A DNA stretch of 64,000 nt from an uncultured Eubacteriales bacterium. Lineage in GTDB: Bacteria; Bacillota; Clostridia; Oscillospirales; Ruminococcaceae. The notes below the pieces were generated by a model that was given only the letters and a program-made list of their open reading frames with translations, was not told the DNA's origin and ran no database searches. Location of the stretch: assembly GCA_900319075.1 (NCBI GenBank), contig ONMZ01000008.1:1-64000 (forward strand), read 5' to 3'. Positions 17,670-25,943 of the stretch are shown here, piece after piece. The first letter of the stretch is position 1. Every line of letters begins with the position of its first letter. Both the position numbers and the translations under genes were made by a program.

Positions 17670-18401
17670 ATGAATACTAACCGTGACCTTAATTACCGCC
17701 TGTTTATACAGAAAGAGACCGGCTTTATCCGCACTGATATAAACAGTGAGTTCGCCAGGTACAATAATATAGTAGAAGGTGACCTTAATGCCCTCCGTGA
17801 GCATTTCAAGCGTCCCCGTTCAGAGTTTTACGATGGAAAAGGTCAGCTCTCCGACGACCCTCTTCGCAACGTTATCTATCATCATGTGGTATGTGTTGGG
17901 GTGGTGGCAAGGCTTTGCGTCGATGCCGGAATGGATATGAACGTTGCCTATACTCTCAGCGACATCTATATAAGAAAAGCCGATGTTGCCAGAACGCCCG
18001 ATGAGGTCCTTGATATTATGGAAGAGTTCCAGATGGACTTTGCCATGCGAATGCGTGATATTAAAAAGGGCGGAGCGGTAAGTCTGCACGTAAAACGCTG
18101 TGCGGATTATATCTACGATCACCTTCATGAAAGCCTTACCCTTGAAATGCTTGCCCGAAAAGAGGGCCTTAACCCAAGCTACCTCTCCAAGCTTTTTGCA
18201 AGAGAAATGGGCATGGGTGTAAAGGACTATATTATAAATGCAAAAATAAATACTGCAAAAAATATCCTGCGTTATTCCCAGTTTCCTATACTTGATATAT
18301 CCATCTCTCTTGGGTATTCATCTCAAAGTGCATTTACCGCAGCTTTCCGCAAGGCAACAGGAATGACACCTAAAAAATACCGTGACGTTATGTCCGAGTG
18401 A
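17670..18401 (+). CDS. AraC-family regulator with non-cupin N-domain
   Basis: A 243-residue transcription factor. The last 100 residues form the two helix-turn-helix AraC domain (LARKEGLNPSYLSKLFARE, then SISLGYSSQSAFTAAFRK with MTPKKYRD). The N-terminal 140 residues are all-helical in appearance, with HHVVCVGVVARLCVDAGMD and AYTLSDIYI motifs rather than the sugar-binding cupin of AraC. The gene at 31013 is a clear paralogue with the same layout. It precedes the response regulator by 25 bases and is divergent from the MATE gene, so it could regulate either. The ligand is unknown. ATG 17670 follows AAGGAG. Confidence 0.85.
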   Translation: MNTNRDLNYRLFIQKETGFIRTDINSEFARYNNIVEGDLNALREHFKRPRSEFYDGKGQLSDDPLRNVIYHHVVCVGVVARLCVDAGMDMNVAYTLSDIYIRKADVARTPDEVLDIMEEFQMDFAMRMRDIKKGGAVSLHVKRCADYIYDHLHESLTLEMLARKEGLNPSYLSKLFAREMGMGVKDYIINAKINTAKNILRYSQFPILDISISLGYSSQSAFTAAFRKATGMTPKKYRDVMSE

Positions 18402-18426
18402 TAATATAATTGACCGGAGGGGTAAT

Positions 18427-19134
18427 ATGGCTAACAGATCAGATCTGAGAGCAAGAATACTTATTGTTGACGACGACAAAGAGCTTTCCTTTATAATAAA
18501 GAAAATGCTTGAAAATTATTCCTACAACGTTACCGTGACCCATACCTGCGGCGATGCCTTTGAAATGCTGGGCTGTTCCAGCTTTGATCTTGTGCTGCTT
18601 GACATCAATCTTCCCGACGGGACAGGCTTTGAGGTCTGCAAACAGCTCAGAGATGCCTGCAACGTACCGGTAATATTCGCCAGCGCAAGATGCAGCGAGG
18701 ACGACAGGGTCACGGGTTTTGATATCGGCGGTGATGACTACCTTCCAAAGCCCTACTCCATGCGTGAGCTGCTGTCAAGGGTAAACGCACTTATAAGGCG
18801 GACCTTTAAAAATACACCGGATGAAAAGACGGTCTGCTTTGGGGATATAAAAGTTAATATATCCGCTCGCTGTGTTGAAAAGGCGGGCAGAGCTGTACAG
18901 CTATCACTTAGAGAATTTGATCTGCTGGCGTTTTTGTGTGAAAATATAAATACGGCTGTAAGCAAGGAAAATATATTGAACCGTGTCTGGGGAGCCTTTT
19001 CACAGGTCGAGCCGGCCACACTTGCGGTACATATCCGCTGGCTTCGTGAAAAACTGGAAAAAGACCCCGCCGCTCCTGAATATATAAAGACCGTCCGCAA
19101 GATCGGTTATATGCTGGAGGTGAAGGATAATTGA
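18427..19134 (+). CDS. OmpR/PhoB-type response regulator
   Basis: A 235-residue two-domain regulator. The receiver has IVDDDKE, the phosphorylated Asp in LVLLDINLPDG and the Lys in YLPKPYS; the C-terminal winged helix ends with TVRKIGYML. It is controlled by the histidine kinase that follows with a 4-base overlap and most likely acts on the ABC genes downstream, whose promoter has CTTAA direct repeats. ATG 18427 follows GGAGGGG. Confidence 0.92.
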   Translation: MANRSDLRARILIVDDDKELSFIIKKMLENYSYNVTVTHTCGDAFEMLGCSSFDLVLLDINLPDGTGFEVCKQLRDACNVPVIFASARCSEDDRVTGFDIGGDDYLPKPYSMRELLSRVNALIRRTFKNTPDEKTVCFGDIKVNISARCVEKAGRAVQLSLREFDLLAFLCENINTAVSKENILNRVWGAFSQVEPATLAVHIRWLREKLEKDPAAPEYIKTVRKIGYMLEVKDN

Positions 19135-20273
19135 AATATAAGCCCTTTATAATAGGAATGCTTTTATCTATTACCCTGATCGTAACGGCGCTGCTGTCTT
19201 ATACCGGCAACGATAAGTATGAGCCGGACCGGCAGGCAGCTGTTGCTGTGGGCGCTAATGAGGTCTATAATCTTATAAACAAAGGTGACATCAAAGCCGC
19301 CTCTGAAAGAGCAAAACTGCTAAGTGCCGAGGCAGCCCCAAATGATAATGTAAAACAAACCGACTCAAAAATATGGCTGTGGGTAGTATGCGGCGTTGGC
19401 ATTGTCTGCGTAAACACAGTGATAGCTTACGTTTGGTTAAGTATAATAAAGCCCTTTCATAAGCTTGAACGCTATGCACAGGACATTGCAGCAGGAAATT
19501 TTGAAAACGCCCTTGATTTTGAGCGCAGCAACTATTTCGGCAGGTTCACCTGGGCGTTTGACAGTATGCGCAGGGAAATTATAAAAGCACGAAGCTGCGA
19601 AAGGGAAGCAATTGAAAACAATAAAACGGTCATAGCCTCCCTTTCCCACGACCTGAAAACTCCTGTGGCATCTATAAGCGCCTATTCCGAGGCGCTTGTG
19701 AACGGGTTATATTCAGATACCGAGGAGATGTATTCCTATCTTGATGTTATAAGCAAAAAGTGCGGTGAGATATCAAAAATTACCGGGGATATGCTTGTTC
19801 ACGCTGTAAGTGAGCTTGACGCTCTTAAAATGGTACCCCAGCCTCTGGAGCTTTCAGCCCTTATGGAAACCACAGTAAAAGAAACAGGCGCAAAAGATAC
19901 CATTTGTTTTGAAAAACCAATGTTTCCAGTTAACGTGTGCGTGGACAAGAATAGATTTTCCCAGCTTATCGGAAATATTATAGGCAATGCACAAAAATAT
20001 GCAGACGGAAAAATGACCATAAGCGTAACCAAAGAGAAAGGGTATTACGCCCTTCATTTCCGTGACATGGGAAAGGGCATTGCCGATGAGGATATGCCTT
20101 TTGTGTTTGAAAAGTTTTATCGTGGCGGAAATGCCGGGGACAAAAGCGGCTCCGGGCTTGGGCTTTATATAGTAAAGTATATCGCTGAGCAATCCGGGGG
20201 AGATGTATTTGCTGAAAATAAAGATCCGGGACTTGAAATCACGGTAACTGTGCCCGAATGTAAAATAACATAA
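19131..20273 (+). CDS. Sensor histidine kinase
   Basis: A 380-residue membrane kinase. Helices near 5-24 and 82-105 flank an extracytoplasmic loop of about 55 residues, followed by HAMP (IIKPFHKLERYAQDI), the dimerisation/phosphoacceptor site SLSHDLKTP and an HATPase domain with GNIIGNAQKYA and GSGLGLYIV. The sensing loop is short but not absent, unlike BceS-type kinases that sense through their transporter. The start is TTG, after GGTGAAGGA, overlapping the regulator gene by four bases. Confidence 0.9.
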   Translation: MKYKPFIIGMLLSITLIVTALLSYTGNDKYEPDRQAAVAVGANEVYNLINKGDIKAASERAKLLSAEAAPNDNVKQTDSKIWLWVVCGVGIVCVNTVIAYVWLSIIKPFHKLERYAQDIAAGNFENALDFERSNYFGRFTWAFDSMRREIIKARSCEREAIENNKTVIASLSHDLKTPVASISAYSEALVNGLYSDTEEMYSYLDVISKKCGEISKITGDMLVHAVSELDALKMVPQPLELSALMETTVKETGAKDTICFEKPMFPVNVCVDKNRFSQLIGNIIGNAQKYADGKMTISVTKEKGYYALHFRDMGKGIADEDMPFVFEKFYRGGNAGDKSGSGLGLYIVKYIAEQSGGDVFAENKDPGLEITVTVPECKIT

Positions 20274-20288
20274 AAGCAATTTTGAAGC

Positions 20289-20322
20289 CTTAAAGATTTC
20301 TTAATGTTTCCTGTGCTACACT
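20289..20322 (+). promoter_or_regulatory. Candidate response-regulator site and promoter of the ABC genes
   Basis: Two CTTAA boxes at 20289 and 20300 are spaced 11 bases apart, the one-turn direct repeat favoured by OmpR-type regulators. They lie where a -35 would be for the TACACT -10 at 20317-20322, which has no good -35 of its own. This is the arrangement of an activator-dependent promoter. Confidence 0.5.
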
Positions 20323-20370
20323 GTACTCACAGCAGAAAACTTGTGTGAATAAAAGAAAGGAAACGACGCT

Positions 20371-21132
20371 ATGAAAGAAACTGTGCTTTGTGCAAAAAAA
20401 CTATGTAAATCCTTTGCCGCAAACGGGGTCCAGAACCATGTTCTTACTGGGATAGATCTTAACGTATATAAAGGGGATCTTACCGTTGTGATGGGTGCGT
20501 CCGGTTCCGGCAAATCCACCCTTTTGTATGCCCTCAGCGGAATGGACAAAGCAACCTCAGGTGAAGTTATCTACAACAATAAAGACCTTGTAAAGCTCAG
20601 CGAAAAGGAGCTTACCCTGCTTCGCCGCAAGGATTTTGGATTTGTCTTTCAGAAAATGCACCTTGTAAGCAATATGACCATGTTTGAAAATGTGGTTGTG
20701 CCTGCATACCTTGATAAAAGAGTACCGTCCGATGAGACGGACAAAAAAGCAAATGAGCTTTTTGAAACTATGGGGATTTCCCAGGTAAAGGATCATCTTC
20801 CCTCCCAGTGTTCGGGAGGAGAGCAGCAAAGATGTGCGATCATACGTGCTGTTATAAGCCAGCCGTCCGTCCTTTTTGCCGATGAACCTACCGGTGCCCT
20901 TAACAGGCGAAATACTATCGAAGTCCTTGATCTTATCACAAGGCTTAACCAGAACGGACAGTCTGTCTTTATGGTCACCCATGACATAAGAGCAGCCGTT
21001 AGAGCTACCAGACTTATTTATATCGAGGATGGAAGCATAAGCGGTGAGATGACCATGCCGCCCTTTGAGACTGAAAAAGAAAAGAGCCGTGAGGCCCAGG
21101 TCAATTCATGGCTCAGCTCAATGCAGTGGTAA
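20371..21132 (+). CDS. MacB/LolD-type ABC transporter ATPase
   Basis: A 253-residue ATPase with Walker A GASGSGKST, signature CSGGEQQRCAIIRA, Walker B VLFADEPTGALN and MVTHDIRAA. The sequence type is that of ATPases that energise FtsX-fold permeases in peptide resistance, bacteriocin export or lipoprotein/envelope handling. It is followed 15 bases later by its permease and preceded by a two-component system, a set typical of cell-envelope-stress detoxification modules. Confidence 0.92.
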   Translation: MKETVLCAKKLCKSFAANGVQNHVLTGIDLNVYKGDLTVVMGASGSGKSTLLYALSGMDKATSGEVIYNNKDLVKLSEKELTLLRRKDFGFVFQKMHLVSNMTMFENVVVPAYLDKRVPSDETDKKANELFETMGISQVKDHLPSQCSGGEQQRCAIIRAVISQPSVLFADEPTGALNRRNTIEVLDLITRLNQNGQSVFMVTHDIRAAVRATRLIYIEDGSISGEMTMPPFETEKEKSREAQVNSWLSSMQW

Positions 21133-21147
21133 GAGGGGGGCTAACAT

Positions 21148-23499
21148 ATGAAGTCTGTATTATATCTTGTAAAAAACAATATAAGATTTAAAACAGGAGC
21201 TTTCCGAAGCGTTATTATCCTTATGGCGATAATCGTATTTTCATACTCCTGCTCGGTCAGCAACTCAAAGAATCTGAACAGATCTCTTAATCAGTCCCTT
21301 GATCATTATAACGTAGGCGACCTAGTAATGACTTTTAAAGGCAGCGAGATACCTGCCAGAGTTATCGACGGACTTGATGAAAACGAAAATGTAAGCTCTT
21401 ACCGCACCGATGATATGCTTTTTGTTGCCATGGACTGCTATGCAGACGGCAAGGCTCAGGATATGGAAACAAGGCTTGTAAAGCAAAAAAGTGAGCTGAA
21501 GGTCTTTAAAGACGATCTGGATTCCTTTTATGACCAGCCGCCAAAGCTTGACGAGGGCGAGGTGTATATTTCTTTTTGTTTTTACAAGCTGTATGGTCTT
21601 GATAAGGGCAAAAAGCTTGAGATCCAGACCTCCCCGACAACACGGGAAACGTTCACCATCAAAGGCTTTATTGAAGACCCTGTCTACGGCACCAGCCTTG
21701 TGGCATACGAAAATTTCTTTATAAATGAAAACGATTGGGAGCGAATCGCAAAAGGTGTACAGCAGGGAACTGTCAATGCAAACTATATCTATCCCACCAA
21801 AATGCTCCACATCTTCAAAAGTACGGATATAAAAGATTTCAAGCTCGTAAAGCAGCTCAATGACCAGTGCGGTCTTGTAGACGAGTCGATGCTGTACGTG
21901 ACCAAAAGCGAGCTTGTCAGCTACACCGAGATATATGCCGATGTGGGAACAAGCCTGCTTTACGCCTTTGTGGGACTGCTTGCGGTCGTGGTGGGACTGA
22001 TGATGCTCAACAGCATAAATTCCACCGTTGAGATGCAGTATGTTGATCTTGGTATTTTAAAGTCGCAAGGGTTCACCGTCTGGCAGATAAGACTTTCTTA
22101 TATTATACAGTACGTCTTTGCGCTGTTTTGCGGAACAGTCATAGGATTGCTGGTGTCTGTGCCGGTGCTGTCTGTAATGGGAAAGCTTTTTATGACCGTG
22201 ACCGGAATATGGACCGACTGTTCCATAGATTTTTTGAGCAACTTCATAATTGCCCTGGTGATAATAGGGGTATTTGTCCTTTTCATTCTTTTTTCCACAC
22301 GCAAGCTGAAAAAAATATCCCCTGTAAATGCCCTTAATAATGCACATAAGGACGTACACTTTACCGGCAGGCTCAATATGCCCATGAAACAGCGCAGTAT
22401 GCCTGTCTCCATGTCGCTCCGTGCGCTTACCTCGGGACTTCGCCACTATATTTTCGTCTTTCTTATAACCGTTTTGCTGATGTTCTTTATGGTGACTATC
22501 TTCAACCTCACCAACGGTATAAACTTTGAAGAAATGTTTGGTTACAACTGGTCTAATGTTTCCGCAAAGCTTTTCAACGAGTTTGAAGAAAAGGATATGC
22601 AGCGTGTGCGTGAGCATATCACTAAGATAGACTCCAAAGCCGAGGCGGATTTTGTAGCCTATACCGATAATATCCTTGCGGATGATATTCTGTTTGGCTC
22701 TGATGCCACCGATAACCTTGAACGCTACGTTAAGCCCATCAAGGGCAAGCTTGCCGAGTATGACAACGAGGTTGTCGTTACCAAGATAGTCGCAGACGAG
22801 CTTGAAAAGGGAATAGGGGATAAAATGACCGTTTCCAATAGCGGTAAAAAAGCGGATTATACCATAGTCGGCATAGTTCAGTCCACCGCCCAGTCAGGCA
22901 GAATATTCTATATGACCCTTGACGGCGCAAAAAAAATCGGCATAAAGCCGTTTCTGACAAACATCTTCCTTGATGATGAGGACAAAGCTGACGAAATAAC
23001 CAAGATGCTAAATAAGGACTTTTCCGACAGGCTGTTTGCAAAGTCCGCCGAAAAAACATCCGCCTATGAAAGCACCGAAGATTTTGTAAATATGTTCCTT
23101 GTTCTGATCGTTGTGATCTTTGTGGGGATCTCGACAATATTCCTGCTTGTTGCAGTAAGCCTTATCTGTAAGGTTACCTTCCTGCGTGAGCGCACCGATA
23201 TAGGTATCTTTAAAGCGACCGGCTTTACGACAGGCAACCTGCGTGCCCAGTTCTCGGTCAGGTTCCTTATCATCGGCGTACTTGGCTGTATCGTCGGTAC
23301 GGTGATAGCTGTGTTTGCAACAAATCCGCTGCTGTCGACACTTATGAGGATCGTTGGCATGACAGATTTTATGCACTCCCTTACTTTCACAGAAATAATG
23401 ATCCCTGCGGCAGTTATATGTCTTTGCTTTACAGCGTTTTCTTATTTATCGTCAAAGCGTATCAAAACTGTGCAGACCACCGAGCTTATATGTGAGTAA
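21148..23499 (+). CDS. FtsX-fold ABC permease with two extracellular domains
   Basis: A 783-residue permease. One helix near residues 17-37 is followed by an extracytoplasmic domain to about 270, three helices of a first FtsX domain (about 275-385), a fourth helix near 420-440, a second outside domain (about 450-640) and a second three-helix FtsX domain to the end. This two-FtsX plan differs from BceB (ten helices, one large loop) and is closer to envelope or peptide exporters of the YknZ/MacB kind. The substrate is unknown; regulation by the adjacent kinase suggests a membrane-active compound. Confidence 0.88.
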   Translation: MKSVLYLVKNNIRFKTGAFRSVIILMAIIVFSYSCSVSNSKNLNRSLNQSLDHYNVGDLVMTFKGSEIPARVIDGLDENENVSSYRTDDMLFVAMDCYADGKAQDMETRLVKQKSELKVFKDDLDSFYDQPPKLDEGEVYISFCFYKLYGLDKGKKLEIQTSPTTRETFTIKGFIEDPVYGTSLVAYENFFINENDWERIAKGVQQGTVNANYIYPTKMLHIFKSTDIKDFKLVKQLNDQCGLVDESMLYVTKSELVSYTEIYADVGTSLLYAFVGLLAVVVGLMMLNSINSTVEMQYVDLGILKSQGFTVWQIRLSYIIQYVFALFCGTVIGLLVSVPVLSVMGKLFMTVTGIWTDCSIDFLSNFIIALVIIGVFVLFILFSTRKLKKISPVNALNNAHKDVHFTGRLNMPMKQRSMPVSMSLRALTSGLRHYIFVFLITVLLMFFMVTIFNLTNGINFEEMFGYNWSNVSAKLFNEFEEKDMQRVREHITKIDSKAEADFVAYTDNILADDILFGSDATDNLERYVKPIKGKLAEYDNEVVVTKIVADELEKGIGDKMTVSNSGKKADYTIVGIVQSTAQSGRIFYMTLDGAKKIGIKPFLTNIFLDDEDKADEITKMLNKDFSDRLFAKSAEKTSAYESTEDFVNMFLVLIVVIFVGISTIFLLVAVSLICKVTFLRERTDIGIFKATGFTTGNLRAQFSVRFLIIGVLGCIVGTVIAVFATNPLLSTLMRIVGMTDFMHSLTFTEIMIPAAVICLCFTAFSYLSSKRIKTVQTTELICE

Positions 23500-23502
23500 A
23501 CT

Positions 23503-23717
23503 AAAAAAAGCACCTTTTAAGGTAGGTACCTATATAGAAAATTTATAAAACGTTTTGCGGAACATCTTTTATTGCGAAGGACTGTTTCCTAACTGCATTT
23601 CTTGACCATAACTATTAGGAAAGGGGTTTGGGGAATAACCCTTTTGCAAAAGGGTTTTCCCCAAAAAGCGTTTATAATACTTCTGTATGAGTACCATACT
23701 TAAAAGGTGCTTTTTTT
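23503..23717. repeat. Dispersed repeat nested in a terminator, copy 1
   Basis: Outer 19-bp perfect arms (AAAAAAAGCACC... at 23503-23521 and its complement at 23699-23717) form a bidirectional terminator between convergent genes. Its loop is replaced by a 177-base element whose ends are imperfect inverted repeats (GGTACCTATATAGAA against the complement of TTCTGTATGAGTACC). The interior (GGAACATCTTTTATTGCG to GGGGTTTGGGGAATAACCC) is shared with the repeat at 52.35-52.57 kb. This copy has an extra small palindrome CCCTTTTGCAAAAGGG. No protein is encoded; it resembles a MITE. Confidence 0.8.
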
Positions 23718-23730
23718 CAGAACATAAATT

Positions 23731-24831
23731 TTATTTTGCACTTTGTGCGATAATGGACTCAACAAGTTCTCTTTTTTCGTACAGCACACAGCCGCCCTGG
23801 TGATCGTCGAGAAGCAGATCGCCGCTTTGCAGTGCCATAAACAGCGGAGAGTGCATTGCCTCTCGCAAAGAGCTGGTTTTTATGTTCACATCGGAATAGG
23901 GCGAAAACGGACAAGGTTCTGCGCCTCCATTGGAATTGATATGGAAAAATCCTCGTCCGGCAGCCACACAGCCGCCCGAGCTTTTCTCATCTCCGGGAAA
24001 TGCTATGTAGACCATTTCGCTGTGCTCTTCACGCAGCCGGAGGATCTGAGCCATAAGATATTCCCGCTGTTCGTCCGACGGTGCAAGCTCCGTGCTTTCG
24101 TCTGTCACCGGTACGTATTCCACAAATATAACTGCCTTGCAGCCTTTGTCCGAAAGGCTTTTCAAAAATTCGTCCGAGGTCACTTCCTTATAATTCTGCG
24201 TGGTAACTGTTACGGAAGCACCGAAAATAAGCCCTCTTTTCTTGAATTCCTCCATATTAGCCATAAGCTTATCGTAAATGCCTTTTCCACGTCTGTTATC
24301 GGTGATCTCCCTGTTGCCTTCGATACTCATTATGGGAACAAGATTGCGGCACTTGTCGAAAAGTGCGAAATATTTTTCATCAATAAAAGTACCGTTTGTG
24401 AATATGGGGAACAGTATGTTCTTCTTTTCTCCTGCCGCCTGTATAACATCACGTCTGAGCATTGGCTCACCGCCTGCAAGGAGGATAAAGCTTATACCAA
24501 GTTCATCTGCTTCGTCAAAGATCTTCAGCCATTGTTCACCTGTAAGCTGGCACACAGGCTCCGAATCGGTGGTAGCATGATTACAGCGTGAATAGCAGCC
24601 TGCACAATGCAGATTGCATTTGCTTGTTATGCTTGCAATGAGAAATGGCGGGATATGCTCTCCCTTGTCCTCGGCAGCACGGCGCTTTTTTGAAGCGGCA
24701 CGCGTAGCTTTGGCAAATTTCAGCATAAAAGCACTTTCCTTCGGATTTTTAAACGTGGCCTTCAGCGCATCCTTGACAACACCCTCAACGCCCTCTATAA
24801 GGTAGTTTTGCAAATCAAAATCCTTGTTCAT
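23731..24831 (-). CDS. Radical SAM protein
   Basis: A 366-residue radical SAM enzyme. CNLHCAGC at residues 72-79 binds the [4Fe-4S]-SAM cluster; LAGGEPMLR and the TNGTFI strand continue the barrel. C-terminal cysteines (GGCVAAGRG, EPCPFSP, GGCVLYEKRE) may hold an additional cluster, as in SPASM-like proteins. The product and substrate are unknown. It is the last gene of an OhrR-led operon and its ATGA start overlaps the stop of a 29-codon glutathione-peroxidase remnant, so translation probably depends on that short frame. Confidence 0.87.
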   Translation of the reverse strand: MNKDFDLQNYLIEGVEGVVKDALKATFKNPKESAFMLKFAKATRAASKKRRAAEDKGEHIPPFLIASITSKCNLHCAGCYSRCNHATTDSEPVCQLTGEQWLKIFDEADELGISFILLAGGEPMLRRDVIQAAGEKKNILFPIFTNGTFIDEKYFALFDKCRNLVPIMSIEGNREITDNRRGKGIYDKLMANMEEFKKRGLIFGASVTVTTQNYKEVTSDEFLKSLSDKGCKAVIFVEYVPVTDESTELAPSDEQREYLMAQILRLREEHSEMVYIAFPGDEKSSGGCVAAGRGFFHINSNGGAEPCPFSPYSDVNIKTSSLREAMHSPLFMALQSGDLLLDDHQGGCVLYEKRELVESIIAQSAK

Positions 24832-24917
24832 TTATTATCACCTGTGACCTTTCCCTTGAAGTCCGAAAGATCTAATGTTTCTCCCTTGCCGGTGGTTATC
24901 TTATGATCGTAGATCAT
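24828..24917 (-). pseudogene. N-terminal remnant of glutathione peroxidase
   Basis: A 29-residue frame starting MIYDHKITTGKG with LDLSDFKGKV matches the first 24 or so residues of bacterial glutathione peroxidases. It then runs into TGDNK and a stop, so the redox-active Cys, Gln and Trp are all gone. Both ends overlap neighbours by ATGA (OhrR-type gene upstream, radical SAM downstream). It may survive as a translational coupler. The identification rests on a short but characteristic match. Confidence 0.65.
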
Positions 24918-25366
24918 TTTGCTTCCTCCATTCTTATAAGTGCCTTATCAAGAAGATGCTTTAACTGTATCAGTTCATCTTTATCAAGATCAATACATCC
25001 CTGCATTGCCCGGGGCACATTTATAGCCTTGTCTTTAAGCTTTTCGCCCTGCTCTGTCAGAGTTATAAGCAGCTTTCTCTCGTTATCGTCCGGACGTGTA
25101 CGGTTCACAAGCCCCTGCTTTTCAAGACGCTTCAGCAGCGGAGCAAGAGTCCCCGAGTCAAGATGTACCAGCTTTCCCAGTTCACCCTCGGACATTCCGC
25201 CGTGCTCCCACAGCACCATCATCACAATATACTGTGTATAAGTAAGCCCCAGTTCTTCAAGAGGCTTGCGGTACAGCCGCACGATCTCTTTAGCGCAGGC
25301 ATACAAGGGAAAACAGAGCTGATTTTCAAGCCTTATGCAGTCGTATATATTCTTTGCCTTTTCCAT
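24914..25366 (-). CDS. ohrR: OhrR-like MarR-family redox repressor
   Basis: A 150-residue winged-helix regulator. LENQLCFPLYA places a Cys at residue 18, the position of the peroxide-sensing Cys of OhrR (Cys15 in Bacillus), and the DNA-recognition region (DSGTLAPLLKRLEKQGLV) and wing (RPDDNERKLLITLT) follow the family. It should repress until the Cys is oxidised by organic peroxide. A perfect palindrome lies at the start of the operon (25838), suggesting autoregulation. The usual target, ohr or a peroxidase, is reduced to a remnant here. Confidence 0.85.
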   Translation of the reverse strand: MEKAKNIYDCIRLENQLCFPLYACAKEIVRLYRKPLEELGLTYTQYIVMMVLWEHGGMSEGELGKLVHLDSGTLAPLLKRLEKQGLVNRTRPDDNERKLLITLTEQGEKLKDKAINVPRAMQGCIDLDKDELIQLKHLLDKALIRMEEAK

Positions 25367-25411
25367 AGCGATACCCTCTCTTTATCGTGCAGCGCCGTGT
25401 GCACTCATTCA

Positions 25412-25594
25412 TCACTTTTTAGCAGGCTCCCATTTGCATCTTACGGGAGATACGATGGAACCGTCCTTTTTCATTGCAGCCATAGCCTTGTCAACTGCCT
25501 TGCGGTCAAGCCCGGTAATTTCGGCGATCTTGCCTGCGTTCAAAGGCTCACCTGCTTTTTTCATAGCTTCAAGTATCATATCTTTTTCGTTCAT
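25412..25594 (-). CDS. Small winged-helix protein
   Basis: A 60-residue protein preceded by AGGAGG. ILEAMKKAGEPLNAGKIAEITGLDRKAVDKAM reads as a helix-turn-helix and KKDGSIVSPVRCKWEP as a wing, so it is probably a compact DNA-binding protein. It lies in the OhrR operon, 45 bases before ohrR. A single Cys in the wing could be redox-sensitive, but this is speculation. Confidence 0.7.
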   Translation of the reverse strand: MNEKDMILEAMKKAGEPLNAGKIAEITGLDRKAVDKAMAAMKKDGSIVSPVRCKWEPAKK

Positions 25595-25608
25595 GTTATT
25601 TATCCTCC

Positions 25609-25738
25609 TTATAAACCATTTGCAAATTCACGGATCTGTGAAAACTTTGCCTCAGAGCCATTTTCTTCACCTGCTGCGGTGAAAATGCCGGCGTCTTCTA
25701 TCTGAGTGTAAGCAACGATTAAGAATTGCGATCTTCAT
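25609..25738 (-). pseudogene. Degenerate gene with deletion and frameshift
   Basis: A good ribosome site (AAGGAGG) leads to ATG 25738 and MKIAILN, the common start of small flavodoxin-type oxidoreductases. The frame then turns to arginine-rich nonsense and stops at 25667. Another frame continues as IEDAGIFTAAGEENG...FSQIREFANGL to a stop at 25609, which reads like a genuine C-terminus. The two ends look joined by an internal deletion. The original product is uncertain. Confidence 0.5.
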
Positions 25739-25751
25739 ACAGAATTCCTCC

Positions 25752-25796
25752 TTACCAGCCCTTTGCCAGTTCCTGTAAAAATTCAACCTTTGTCAT
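25752..25796 (-). CDS. 14-codon leader or remnant frame
   Basis: The frame MTKVEFLQELAKGW follows GGAGG with eight-base spacing and is the first frame of the OhrR operon transcript. It may be a leader peptide or the start of another decayed gene. Its stop is immediately followed by the ribosome site of the next remnant. Confidence 0.4.
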   Translation of the reverse strand: MTKVEFLQELAKGW

Positions 25797-25837
25797 AGTT
25801 AGTACCTCCAATATTATTTTTTGTTGCGCACCGTTAT

Positions 25838-25849
25838 ATTGTGCACAAT
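25838..25849. promoter_or_regulatory. Candidate OhrR operator
   Basis: A perfect 12-bp palindrome ATTGTGCACAAT lies just downstream of the -10 of the operon promoter, at about +4 to +15. Its ATTGT...ACAAT arms resemble the arms of OhrR boxes (TACAATT-AATTGTA) in other Firmicutes. A weaker GTGCGCAAC repeat lies next to it. Confidence 0.55.
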
Positions 25850-25859
25850 CTTTATTATG

Positions 25860-25888
25860 ATTATATCCTATTATATTCTTTTTTTCAA
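25860..25888 (-). promoter_or_regulatory. Sigma-A promoter of the OhrR operon
   Basis: On the minus strand TTGAAA and TATAAT are separated by 17 bases, about 65 bases before the first frame of the operon. Confidence 0.7.
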
Positions 25889-25943
25889 TACAGGAAAAAG
25901 AGTAAATATATAAAAATGAGAGAAATATTATAATTCCTCTCAT

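Noticed and set aside
22057-22617. 186-codon frame opposite the ABC permease
   Set aside because: Antisense shadow; His/Lys/Tyr-rich with no family pattern.
23743-24591. 282-codon frame opposite the radical SAM gene
   Set aside because: Cysteine- and His-rich antisense shadow; the minus-strand frame has clear catalytic motifs.
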